DNA of 64,000 bases from Trichomonas vaginalis G3 (lineage: Eukaryota; Parabasalia; Trichomonadida; Trichomonadidae), in the NCBI RefSeq assembly GCF_026262505.1, contig NC_067205.1:1364001-1428000 (forward strand), given 5' to 3'. A program made the translations under genes and the position numbers. Below the pieces are notes generated by a model. The model made no database searches. It was not told the origin of the DNA and worked only from the letters and a program-made list of their open reading frames with translations. Shown here piece after piece: positions 10,833 to 20,293 of this stretch (the first letter of the stretch is position 1; each line of letters begins with the position of its first letter).

Positions 10833-12472
10833 TTAAACATTTCTATTCATCAATATTTCATCATATGAACTTCTATACTGTGGTGGTGTACCTGTTGAAT
10901 GATATTTCAAACCTTCGTCCGGTGTCCATGTCCAATACGTAGTCCTAGTAAACCAAACCTGAGGAGGATTTGTCACCTTTGAACAGTAAGTGTCATTTCA
11001 CCCTGAATGATTGGATAAGCTTTCACTTGTACTGTAACTTGTGAATTGAAAGTTTCTAATCCATCAAAGAATATACCCGCTCCATCACGTTGAACTGGGA
11101 TAGTGCATAAGAATGAAGTTTGGTCTTTTCATGTTCTAGCTAATGGTGTGCCATCATCTGCATTCAGTGGTCTAGTTAATGAGTCCTCGTATTCTTCTGT
11201 GCATTCATTCACTCCATCTAAATCAGAAGCTTGAAGCATACGTGTAAAGAATATGTCACCCACTGTGGTCATCGCTTGATCGGGGAAGTTTCTGGAATCT
11301 ATAGTGACCTGAAGACCTCGAAGCATTGGATTTTCTAAAACTGTTCTTTGCATTGCATTCTTCGGAAATGTTAACACAACATCTGTAACATTATGAAGAG
11401 CGTATGAGAAATCTGAGCTAATACCTTCAGGAGTGATGCAACCTCCATTTAGTGAACGAACGTCAATATGTTGAGCTGGAATCATGAATGGATCTTCCTT
11501 ACTAAATAAACGTGGTATTGCTTAACTGATTCTTCAATTAAACCGTATCCTGGTGTAATGCATTTATCCTCTAAAACTTCCATCTTTGTGCATGAAATAA
11601 TAACGTCTTCAACTGTTGCGTCAGCAGATGTAGCGGCTAAGCCTGTAATTTAATTTGGCAGGAAGTCCGATTTGTTGGAATTTGCGATCATATTTATAAA
11701 CATGATTCATAATCTTTTCATAATTTTCATCAGTTATCTTTTCATAAACATAATTTTGTAAATCAGCAACTCTTAACGGGTCAACCTGACAAAATACTAA
11801 AGTATCCCTGAAAACATAATATTTAAGAATGATTTCACCAAAATGATTTAGGATAATCATCGAACGCTTGAAATGCTAACAATCATTTACCGGAATAATC
11901 ATATCAAAAGTGATATCAACTTCTTCATTTGCTTTCTTGAAAACTTCTGAAGGGTCAATATATTTACCACATACTGAGTTATCATATTTTTGAACATTAT
12001 TATATAACGAATGAACAAACTTTTTAACTTTCCTTTCTGATTTTGGTTTATATGTTGCAAATGCGAAAGATTCACGAGCGCAATCCATCTGAAGATAACC
12101 GGCATCACCTCTTTCGGTTTCTACTTCTAATTGTTTAAAGCTTTGATTTGATGATTTGTAACCAACGAATAAACGCATGCATTTAAAAGCGGCATCACAT
12201 GTGAAAGCTTTATTTGAAACAAGAGTTGCTTTAACTTTGCGTTTAATATATGTGTCACCTAATTGGTTCACATCATGAGCCGGATTTGTAATTCTTAAAT
12301 GAGTTTGTTTATCATCAAAATATGGAGTATCAGAGTCATAGCATGAACTTTCAAGTTCTCTATAATATCTTCTACCGTCATTCTTTGCGAATATTTCATT
12401 TATCTTTTCGAATGAATGAAACACATTTCCATTAATTGGTTTAGTGTTTGGCACTAAATAGTTAGTCGTCAT
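10833..12472 (-). pseudogene. Major capsid protein (double jelly roll type) of Polinton L
   Basis: Minus-strand region starting MTTNYLVPNTKPINGNVFHS, about 540 codons long, typical for Polinton capsid proteins. The last third holds ENPMLRGLQVTIDSRNFP. This is the strand pair and I-D-x-R/G-x-x-(Y/F)-P element that recurs in double-jelly-roll capsid proteins, comparable to YHINIDGKYYP in the second Polinton. It is followed by the packaging ATPase, the usual Polinton neighbour. Broken, in several open stretches. Capsid assignment rests on that motif, length, composition and context and not on a profile search. Confidence 0.65.
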
Positions 12473-12541
12473 TTATTAATAAATAAAAAATCAAAATTAA
12501 AAGATGAAAATGAATTTTTAATTTTAATGAAATAATCAACT

Positions 12542-12757
12542 ATGGCTGCAGGTATATTTAAGAAACTGTGGGATAAAGTAAAAAGAGGAGCGCATAAAGT
12601 TTGGGAAACAATGAAGAAAGGAGCAAATTGGATATTTAAGAATAAAGAAGCAATTAGTGACATTGCTGAATCAATAACGCCAAAAGCTGCCCCAATAAGA
12701 GAACTTTTAAATAAAGGAGAAAAAGTTTATCAAAGACTTCAACCGATACTAAGATAA
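12542..12757 (+). CDS. Small amphipathic basic protein A (71 aa), Polinton L
   Basis: Starts MAAGIFKKLWDKVKRGAHKV. It is a short Lys/Trp-rich amphipathic helix protein. Its N-terminus closely resembles that of the convergent gene at 12782-13018 (MAAGFFKKLWDGIKKAAGWV), so the two are probably duplicates in opposite orientation. Such sequences recall the membrane-active amphipathic helix of adenovirus protein VI and similar minor virion proteins of Polinton-like elements; this is analogy only. It is read divergently from the capsid gene, 69 bp away, with an AT-rich intergenic stretch that must hold both promoters. Confidence 0.6.
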   Translation: MAAGIFKKLWDKVKRGAHKVWETMKKGANWIFKNKEAISDIAESITPKAAPIRELLNKGEKVYQRLQPILR

Positions 12758-12781
12758 AAATAATATTTATTTATTTTTCCA

Positions 12782-13018
12782 CTATCTACCTCCTATTTTA
12801 TTAAGTATTCCTTCAGCTATTCCACCAATTGCGTTACCCGCTTGTGCTCCCATTGCCGGATTACCTGCTTTAGTACCTAATACTCCACCTATGATAGTTC
12901 CTGCCGTTTTCGCTACTGGTGCCAAAAAGTTTGCAATGGGTTTAATAATCTTTTGATGAACCCAACCCGCAGCTTTCTTAATTCCATCCCATAATTTTTT
13001 AAAGAATCCTGCCGCCAT
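12782..13018 (-). CDS. Small amphipathic Gly-rich protein B (78 aa), Polinton L
   Basis: An N-terminal amphipathic helix (FFKKLWDGIKKAAGWVHQ) is followed by a Gly/Ala-rich hydrophobic segment (TAGTIIGGVLGTKAG, NAIGGIAEGI) that could insert in or perturb a membrane. It ends in IGGR. Gly-Gly pairs could be sites for a viral-type cysteine protease, though none was identified in this fossil. Convergent with its look-alike at 12542-12757, with 24 bp between the stops. Candidate minor capsid or membrane-lytic factor; inferred. Confidence 0.6.
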   Translation of the reverse strand: MAAGFFKKLWDGIKKAAGWVHQKIIKPIANFLAPVAKTAGTIIGGVLGTKAGNPAMGAQAGNAIGGIAEGILNKIGGR

Positions 13019-13084
13019 TTCTGATTTAATATTAATTAAAAAATATATTTCATCACTTATATTCTAATTTTTATTTAATGATAA

Positions 13085-13465
13085 ATGAAACCGATTTTAA
13101 AAATAAATGAAACAAAGGAGGATGAAATAAATGAAAGTGAAAATGTTCAACAAAAAATAAACGTTGTTAAACCAATTACTGAAATAAAAATTTTTTCATC
13201 TGTTGAAGAATTTAATAACTATTATGCTAACAATAAAAAATTATTTGAAGAATTGACAACATGTAAATTGAATAAAATGTTTAAAGTTGATGGATTCAAA
13301 ATTTCAAAAATAAAAGGAGTGGTTAGTTTGAAATCTATTCCACAATCAAGAATCACCTCATTAATGAAAATAGATGATTTAACAAAAAGAATAGAAATTA
13401 TTGAAGAAAGAATGAATCAAATAATTGATTTCATAAATCATGACTCGTTGAGCCCGGGTCCTTAA
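13085..13465 (+). CDS. Unknown 126-residue charged protein, Polinton L
   Basis: An open frame beginning MKPILKINETKEDEINESEN, with an acidic N-terminal third. A mixed region follows (EIKIFSSVEEFNNYYANNKK). It ends in a Glu/Lys/Arg-rich amphipathic helix (IDDLTKRIEIIEERMNQII) that looks like a short coiled coil. Its stop overlaps the stop of the convergent gene at 13462-13941 by 4 nt. No family recognised; oligomerisation through the C-terminal helix is likely from the heptad pattern. Confidence 0.5.
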   Translation: MKPILKINETKEDEINESENVQQKINVVKPITEIKIFSSVEEFNNYYANNKKLFEELTTCKLNKMFKVDGFKISKIKGVVSLKSIPQSRITSLMKIDDLTKRIEIIEERMNQIIDFINHDSLSPGP

Positions 13466-13941
13466 AGCCCATCACTGAGTTCAAGGTTATATTCATCAAA
13501 TATTTCATTATTAAATGCAACTTCTGCTAGTTTATTTATTTTTTCAATACGATCATTTGAAAGTCTATCGTTTAATTTTTTCTGAAGTTTTTCATTTTCT
13601 AGTTCTGAAACTTTATTTGGATGATATTTAAACCCGTTAAATTCTTTTTCCTCAGTTTTGATCATTAATTTACAAAGAACTTTTGTGGTTGGAATTCGTT
13701 TAAACCATTTATCATTAATATTTGTTATAAATTCAATATTCGGAATTAATTCCCAAATTTTTGCATTTTCAATTAATTTATTATCAAATGCAAAAGCAAT
13801 AGGTTTAATATTAAACTTACCTTTATAATATAAACTTTCTACATAATCATCGAAATAAACATCTACTTGTTTAACATTTTCAAGAATTGGTGAAAGAGCA
13901 TCCATTAATTGATTGACGGTTACGAATCTTGATCCACTCAT
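13462..13941 (-). CDS. Unknown 159-residue protein, Polinton L
   Basis: An open minus-strand frame starting MSGSRFVTVNQLMDALSPIL. It is a mixed alpha/beta sequence with an acidic stretch near residue 30 (VDVYFDDYVESLYYKGKFNI) and a Lys-rich C-terminal half. No catalytic signature. Tail-to-tail overlap with the 13085-13465 gene and close spacing to 14007-14387 fit the compact gene packing of the element. Function unknown. Confidence 0.5.
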   Translation of the reverse strand: MSGSRFVTVNQLMDALSPILENVKQVDVYFDDYVESLYYKGKFNIKPIAFAFDNKLIENAKIWELIPNIEFITNINDKWFKRIPTTKVLCKLMIKTEEKEFNGFKYHPNKVSELENEKLQKKLNDRLSNDRIEKINKLAEVAFNNEIFDEYNLELSDGL

Positions 13942-14006
13942 TTTCTTACGAATTAAAAAAATAAATTATTCAAAAATGTAAGACATGAATTTTTAAAGTT
14001 TATTTT

Positions 14007-14387
14007 TTATTCATGAAAATAATTATATCTGATTTCTTTTACTCTCTCGTATATACTAGATTTAAAGAATTCAGAACATTTCCCATAATCTCCTAAATGT
14101 TTTCTTATCTTATTGGTTTTCCATTCATTATATGAAACTGAATAAACTTTATCTTTATCTTTGCATCTTTCATCACTTCCAATATATTTATATTTCAATT
14201 TTGATTTATTGGTTTCATATTCATTAACGTTTAATAATTCACAGTCTTCCTTTTTAAATAAATGTTTTATGTATTCAGGATTAACAATTCTATAATATTG
14301 CTTCCCTTTAAATCTTTGAATATAAACAGGAACACCATCCTCTAAAATTCGATAATCTATTTTATCTGGTTTTACTTGTTGGGTCAT
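14007..14387 (-). CDS. Unknown 126-residue Lys/Tyr-rich protein, last gene of Polinton L
   Basis: An open frame beginning MTQQVKPDKIDYRILEDGVP. It is basic and unusually rich in Tyr and Lys. It contains a Cys pair (KKEDCELL and SDERCKDKDK) plus a later Cys (YGKCSEFF), too scattered to call a zinc finger. It is the rightmost gene that looks element-derived. The next 3.6 kb hold no similar coding sequence, so the end of the element probably lies just beyond. Function unknown. Confidence 0.45.
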   Translation of the reverse strand: MTQQVKPDKIDYRILEDGVPVYIQRFKGKQYYRIVNPEYIKHLFKKEDCELLNVNEYETNKSKLKYKYIGSDERCKDKDKVYSVSYNEWKTNKIRKHLGDYGKCSEFFKSSIYERVKEIRYNYFHE

Positions 14388-15129
14388 TTATGTAAGAATA
14401 AAAAAATAAATTATGTTTAAAATTAATGTTAAAAATAATGATACAAAATCGTTCAATATTGTATGAATTCTTACGTTTACAAAAAAAGTCACATAACCCG
14501 TCCTATCCTACTACTTTTTATTCCAACAAAAACACGTAAACAGATGAATGGAAACGTACTATATTTTCATAAATGTAGTAATCAGCGTGTCAGCTTTTGT
14601 TTATCATGTTCGAGTCAAAATGTATTAACTTGTAATAAGAAATATTCGAAGATTATATGAAGTATTGAGCATTCTTTGTAGAAATATTTGTAATTCATTA
14701 CTAACATATATAATAAAGTTGTTTTTTTTTTCCTTATTGCAATAATTTTGTCTGATTTTAATAACTTTTCATGTATACGAGTTGTGTGAATATGCATCAT
14801 AATATGCGTAAATATACTTATTTGCGACGAATAATGTGGTTGCATAATGGAGGTGCTAAATTTTGATTTTTAATATGGGGCTTTGGTATGTATAATCATG
14901 TTCTTATCTCAACGTAGGAGTATTGGTGCAATATGATTAAAATTTACGAGGTTGATCTTAAATTGAATAATTCTGGAGTATAAATCACAATGCAGCTAAT
15001 TCTATGTTAAAGATAGATACAGATTGTAGTAATCAATTAGGGAGTACAAATTCATTCTTTCATTTCTGTCGTATTGAGCAGAAAGGAAGAGATCATAACC
15101 CTAGGAAAAAAAGCCCAAATTTGTCACTT

Positions 15130-17260
15130 TTCATAGTACGTTAAACTCAATTCGCTCGGCGAATGCCGAGCACACGTACTCATCATTCAACATAATATTC
15201 TCATTCTTTGGTTATTATAGTGCCAGACAACACAAGATTTCAAAGAATTACTTGAGTTTTCAATTAATCTTAATCCGATTTTAGATTTATCGAGAACTCC
15301 ATCATCACAATCACATACTTCAGTGCGGTAACTACAATTATCCATATACAGAAGGAAGTTCTTTTCGAACAACTCATTTGGAGTCTGTTTTGGAAAGAAC
15401 TTCTTTCTGTCCGACTTAATTTCATAGTTCCTGATCAACCAAAAGACAGAAACCACACATTATCTACTTAGGAAAGGAGTTCTTTCTAAATCTTCCTTAA
15501 ATTGAGATTTTACGAGAGATAACCCTTCTATTGCACTTAAAAATGAACATTTTGATATCTTTAGTATCACACATGGTCATATATAGTATTTCATCTACAT
15601 GAATACATTCATCTTTCGAAGTCTCTCATTAAATGGGAGGCTTCGAAAGATGAATCGTTTTATTCATACAACTTTAAATCTCGAACACATTTAGAGAGTG
15701 AGTATATCATTTTATTCTTGTTTTGAGTTTATTCTGATTCAAAATTGCAGTGAAAACAGAAGTTCACACATCATATCTGAATGTGAGCTCATCTATACTT
15801 ATACGATCTCAATACCTCCACTCTAAGCATAAGAGGTGAAGTTATATAAAAATTATCAGATGCGTTGAAGTCTCAAAAGTATTGCCTGAATGCTTGTTTC
15901 ATATTTGTCCAAGTAGTTTCAATGAATAAATGTATTGTTTTTTATAATTTCGATTTATTTTTAGAAAATATTCAATATAAACCTTTATTGTGTTATTTAC
16001 ATCTCATAAATTCTCTGTCTAAATCATATAAAAGCGCGTTTTACCCCTATGAATCAAGAAATTCATTCAATATTCATGGTATATTTATTAAATTTATACG
16101 ATTTACTAATAATCAATATTATATCCTCATAAATAGCAATATATTTTGGTAATCTATGATAATCATATACAATATTTGAAATCAAATTTTCATTAGTTTA
16201 GGTTCCTTGTTAATAGTAAACCATTATATTTATTACTAATAATAAAATCTATGTGTCGTATTGAAATTCAATAAAATTACTTATTCGGTCCAAAAAAACA
16301 AATTAGATAAAATTTTTCTTTTTTTATGTAATTTTTGTTTTTCATTTTTCTCAAGATCCTAAGTATAGATCCAAGGTGATGTGATTTTTGCATCCCTGGG
16401 ATGGACGATACACCCAAAGTGTCACCTTTTTGGGATAACATGAATTTTAAATATCATGAGAGTTCTGCAAACCATATGCACAATATCTATTCAGCCTGAC
16501 TTCTTGTATATATGAGTTAGACTTCTTAAATATTGTGCTTGGGGCGATATAAGCATTTCCGAGATTACCATCGTGCTCTATAGTATGCTACTTCTCCCTG
16601 GTTCTAGCTCAGTTCCAAGGATATTGGCGTTCAAGGATTTGGCAAGGTCCTTCCGAAGTCTCTCATTCGATGAGAGATTTCGGAAGAATCTTGCCTTAAA
16701 GTACTCCAACTCTTGTTCTTTTGTTCCTAAATAGTGAGAAAAGTTATTTGACTACTTAAGGTAGAGATTATCCGAGGTCCCTCATTTGATGAGAGGCCTC
16801 GGATAATCTCTGCCTTAAAATTGTACACTTGTAGTCCATGAGAGTGTAAGTATACATTGATAGGACAGCTTTCTTCTGAAGTCTTAGATTTGATGAGAAC
16901 CTCAGAAGAAAACTGTCCTATTTTATAGTAAAAGGAGTTTCAGGAGCTCCAAAGCTCCCTTTAGTAAGGATTAGAAGTTTTGAAGCTCCTGGTTCGTAGA
17001 CGTGTTTCGCATCTTTCATCAGAAGAGGCCCAAATGCTAAATAGCCTCTGCTGATGAGCTTCAGGAGCTCCAAGGCTCCCTCTCGTAACGATTAGGAGCT
17101 TTGTAGCTCCTGAAGGTAAGGTAGGATTGCTCTGATCTCTAATCAGTAGATGCCATGCCTCATTATGAACTCTACTGACAAGAGATCAAGAGCTCCAAGG
17201 ACTCCCTTTTTAGTTAGTGGCGTTCTCACCATTTAGTAGGATTGCTGATCCTACTAATGA
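15130..17260. ncRNA. Cluster of ~10 pre-miRNA-like hairpins (candidate)
   Basis: Hairpins seen by eye: 15136-15181, 15348-15410, 15607-15655, 16479-16541, 16641-16695, 16756-16818, 16861-16920, 16941-16991, 17016-17057, 17059-17115, 17129-17193 and 17233-17257. The one at 16756-16818 has about 30 bp of stem with one mismatch and G-U wobbles. The one at 15607-15655 has a 23-bp stem with a 3-nt loop. Several share an inner core (GAAGTCTCTCATT ... ATGAGAG.CTTC) while the outer stems differ in sequence but stay paired. That pattern fits RNA structure better than random repeats. Transcription is not shown; strand is undetermined. Confidence 0.4.
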
Positions 17261-18056
17261 AGTGATCACTTAGTATACGTTTTGAATAAATTGAATTTTT
17301 TTTAGAATTTAGTATTTTTTTATAGACATCACATGTATATTATAAATACATAAATATATTCTTTAATTCAAAAAATTCAATTCGGTTTTGGGATGGGTAT
17401 CCCAGCCCCAAGTATTCAATTTTATTCAATTTTTAAAGAATTTTGGGTTGGGATGCCCAGACCAAAACAAGCTTTATATTTTGATGTGTAGATACGTATG
17501 TGTGCATCATTGTTGTGTTATATATTATGTTTTTAATGAAAAAAAAATCTGATTCAAAAAAAATTATCACTAATTAGTTGATAATATAAAGAAAAAATAG
17601 ATAAATTGTATGTTTTGAGAGTATTTATCCACATTCACTCATATGAATTTCATTAAATAGTGTCTTTTTACTCCCAAATTTATTTTGAATTATTGAAATC
17701 AAAGAAAAAAAATCAGAAAAATTTCTCGAAATTTTTATTTTCAAAAAAAAATTTGGATTTTATATTGAAAACTGACACTGGGAGGACGATAGGGCTGGGA
17801 TTGGAGATACCCCGCTCACTTGGGAAAAATACGGATCTATAATCCTAAGTTATGTTCTAACTTTTGACATCATATCCTATCATGCTAGGCTATATATTAT
17901 AGCATATCCAAAAGGCAAGGAAATCTATCAGAGAAGCCTTTTTGACCTATCGTTGCCCTACCTCTCATTTTGACAGAACTTAATATGGAACAATTGAGAA
18001 ATAAGAGAAACAAAAATAAATCACAATGTAAAATATTGCCCATTGTCAAATTTCTT

Positions 18057-18070
18057 TCATCTGATTATTA
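18057..18070 (+). promoter_or_regulatory. Initiator-like motif before the 18071 gene
   Basis: TCATCTGATTATTA sits directly before the ATG at 18071. Parabasalid genes use a TCA-Y initiator at the transcription start, usually within about 20 nt of the ATG, so position and core fit. The match after TCAT is loose. Confidence 0.4.
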
Positions 18071-18739
18071 ATGCTAACAAATAACAATGAGATCCTTGAC
18101 TATCTAGATGACTTGATCAAAAAAGCTGAAACCGAGAATGCAAACTTGAAATCCCAAGTTGGAAATCAAGGCGCAACTACAAACAATTCTATACCAGATA
18201 AATTAAACTATAGAATTGGCAACTCTCGTTATGATAGATCCATTGCAACTAACGTTGATTTTGCTAAACTTCTTCAGACATTAAAGCAAAATCAAGGTGA
18301 CCCAGATAGAGTTGCCTTCGAGTACGAGAATCGTAAAGTTTGGGTTAGAAATGATCAAGATGTTAAGTTCATGATCCAGCAACATTTCTCTCGTAATGAC
18401 GAGTTCCTCAAATTTATCGATACAAAGGACCAAGAATTCAATGAAATTTCATCCCTTTCTTTATCAGCCGAAGCCAAGCCTTCTGCTGATTCGATTCATG
18501 TTTATTTTGGACTTCCAAAGTGTGATTGGTTCATTTTATTAAACCTTACACCAAATCTTCAATATACTGCAGCACTAAGCTACTTGGCGAAGATTAATCC
18601 GAAACAAAAGTCCGTGCAACTATTGGATAGCGATGGATACGCAATCCAATCACCAAACCAAGATGCTTGGGAATACTTCTGCGCAGACGCAATAGAAGGA
18701 GCCAAGGTTGGTAGATACTCAACTATTATCTCTGAATAG
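18071..18739 (+). CDS. Host protein of unknown function, 222 aa
   Basis: An intact ATG-to-TAG frame with balanced codon use unlike the AT-rich flanks, so a real host gene. Residues 1-35 form a polar, probably coiled segment (ILDYLDDLIKKAETENANLK). The rest looks like a mixed alpha/beta domain with two aromatic-rich blocks (VHVYFGLPKCDWFILLNL pattern near 140-160). No signal peptide or membrane segment. I do not recognise the family. It is isolated: Polinton debris lies to the left and the 25-kb Polinton starts 1.4 kb to the right. Confidence 0.7.
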   Translation: MLTNNNEILDYLDDLIKKAETENANLKSQVGNQGATTNNSIPDKLNYRIGNSRYDRSIATNVDFAKLLQTLKQNQGDPDRVAFEYENRKVWVRNDQDVKFMIQQHFSRNDEFLKFIDTKDQEFNEISSLSLSAEAKPSADSIHVYFGLPKCDWFILLNLTPNLQYTAALSYLAKINPKQKSVQLLDSDGYAIQSPNQDAWEYFCADAIEGAKVGRYSTIISE

Positions 18740-19229
18740 AGGTAACCTTTCGGATTTTTACTCAAAAAAAACTTATTTGTATTTCGCTCTAATTCAGCTT
18801 ATATATTTTCGAGCTAAATTTGAGTTGTTACTTCACTAAATCATATATATTTTAACTACGATCATTTTCTCTCTAAAATAATATTGCCATTTGAAATTAT
18901 ACAAATCTGATGATGAGCTAATCCAATATTTGATGTTTATTAGATCTCGCAACTCTTGGTCCCAACTATGAAATGAAAAACTATTTTGAAATTTAAATAT
19001 ACTGAAAATAGCTTTGAATATCTAGTATATAAACTCTTTTAGAAGTTTTTAAGTGGGCTCATCGATTAAACATTTCGAAAACTTATACCAAAGATTCTCA
19101 AAATTGAACATGAAAACAACTCGATACAAGGAAGATCTTTGAATATATTGCTTGAAGGTTTGAGAGTATATATGATCTTCATAAAGCACCAAATGTTGCC
19201 TGCATGTTTCACTTATCTTAGTTTTTCCA

Positions 19230-19475
19230 GACAAGATTTTTTTGCCAATCACTCCAAATCACTTGATTTTATGGATATATGTCAAAGACAACACATAATT
19301 AATAATAATATTTTTTATTTTCAAAAAGGTATTTTTAATGGGCCAAAAATTGAAAATTTTTAATTTCTCTAGTTTCTAGCCAGAATCAATATAGAGTTCA
19401 TATGCAAAAAGTGAAACTACTATGGTGTGGAAAAAAATATCAAAGTTCCCCACTTAAATACTATATATATAACAA
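19230..19475 (+). repeat. Dispersed ~250-bp repeat, left copy
   Basis: Direct repeat of 46479-46730, estimated about 95 percent identical by eye, beginning GACAAGATTTTTTTGCCAAT and ending in a TATATATAACAA run. The copies sit 0.7 kb left and 1.2 kb right of Polinton R. No terminal inverted repeats or coding sequence were recognised. Confidence 0.85.
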
Positions 19476-19577
19476 GGCTGTCATGCACCAGTGTGTTATA
19501 ACAGATCGATTTTATTTGAAATTTCATAAATTTTATTTGAAATTTCATAAATTATAATAAATTTGATATTCAGAGAC

Positions 19578-19661
19578 GGCGCTACGCGCCTTTTAGCATT
19601 CTGGGCACGTAAGTGCCCAGAATGCAAGCTTGAGAAATTTGAAACTTCGTTTCAAATTTCT
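19578..19661. repeat. Three consecutive perfect hairpins
   Basis: Stem-loops at 19578-19590 (GGCGC loop TAC), 19596-19625 (13-bp stem GCATTCTGGGCAC, loop GTAA) and 19633-19661 (13-bp stem AGAAATTTGAAAC, loop TTC). All three stems are perfect and contiguous. No T-run terminator context for a gene is seen. Confidence 0.85.
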
Positions 19662-20182
19662 GCCATGCTGTTATGGAAAAAGAAAGTCAGTACAAAAAAA
19701 ATTTTTGAAATTGAGAATAAAAATAATATCGTGATTTTTTGTGATATATGGATTTTTTTAGAAGATTTTAGAGATTGAAGTCTCAATTTATAAAAATTTT
19801 TTAAATTGAGAGGAATTTTAATGATATTATTTTATTTGATATTTGGATTTTTTAGAAGATTTTAGAGATGTCAGTCTCAATTTAAAAAAATTTACAAAAA
19901 ATGATCGTAAAATAATCGTTTTTGTTCAAATCCTTTTCATTTCGGGAAATTGAAGTTAAATATCAAAGTGATGGTCTATGCATATGTTAAATCAAATCAT
20001 TAAAAAGTGTTTTGATGACTTTTTCTAGCCGCAAATTGTCACTTTTTGATGTTTTAAAATTATTATATATCCTATATGCATATAAGATACAAATTAATAT
20101 TAAAACTCCAAAATCGATTTTTGAGAGAATCAAATTTATCACATCTCATCGTTGTTCCGAATTAATATTTTATTTGTAATGT

Positions 20183-20186
<4 letters not shown>

Positions 20187-20224
<38 letters not shown>

Positions 20225-20293
20225 TAGTGGGGCTTCCAGGGCTGCCCCCCTCTAGCCCTGAAGATATTTAGTATAAATGAAGTTTTTATTCGG
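20187..20293 (+). repeat. Left terminal inverted repeat of Polinton R, with 36-nt A run
   Basis: Positions 20223-20293 match 45220-45291 in reverse complement. Both copies run GTAGTGGGGCTTCCAGG, differ in a short GC-rich centre, then resume with CTCTAGCCC, GAAGAT, and a long identical TTTAGTATAAATGAAGTTTT part. A run of 36 A precedes the left copy; the right copy has six. The stop of the first gene lies inside the repeat. Confidence 0.9.

Larger units (their letters stand above)
1..14400. mobile_element. Polinton/Maverick fossil L (left end outside window; rearranged)
   Basis: This region is assigned to the Polinton/Maverick family because it carries, mostly on the minus strand, an SF3-type helicase, an A32/FtsK-type packaging ATPase, a protein with a double-jelly-roll capsid signature and small amphipathic virion-type proteins. 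No polymerase or integrase is seen, so those parts are lost or lie left of position 1. The first 8.8 kb are heavily degraded and contain a large inverted duplication and a nested 1.2-kb TIR insertion. The block 8.8-14.4 kb is better preserved. The right limit is approximate: it is placed after the last element-like gene, and no terminal inverted repeat was recognised there. Many breaks overall. It looks older than, or more rearranged than, the second Polinton in this window. Confidence 0.8.
14400..18070. other. Gene-free 3.7-kb interval with a hairpin cluster
   Basis: No convincing protein gene; the short frames here (for example 15187-15456 and 15865-16152) are AT-rich chance frames. The middle part holds the hairpin cluster described separately. 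From 17280 to 17830 the sequence is very AT-rich, with short G-run palindromes such as TGGGATGGGTATCCCA. A further imperfect hairpin lies near 17910-17950 (CAAAAGGC...GCCTTTTTG). Confidence 0.7.
18740..20186. other. Gene-free AT-rich interval left of Polinton R
   Basis: Holds one copy of a dispersed ~250-bp repeat (19230-19475). It also holds a 22-bp direct duplication near 19508-19550, three consecutive perfect hairpins (19578-19661) and two diverged ~95-bp tandem units at about 19690-19905 (shared core TTAGAAGATTTTAGAGAT). No gene is supported. Confidence 0.7.

Noticed and set aside
15187-15456. 89-residue minus-strand frame
   Set aside because: It runs through the hairpin at 15348-15410 and has no initiator motif or recognisable domain.
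15865-16152. 95-residue plus-strand frame
   Set aside because: Composition is that of random AT-rich DNA (Ile, Asn, Phe, Tyr, Ser), with no motif.
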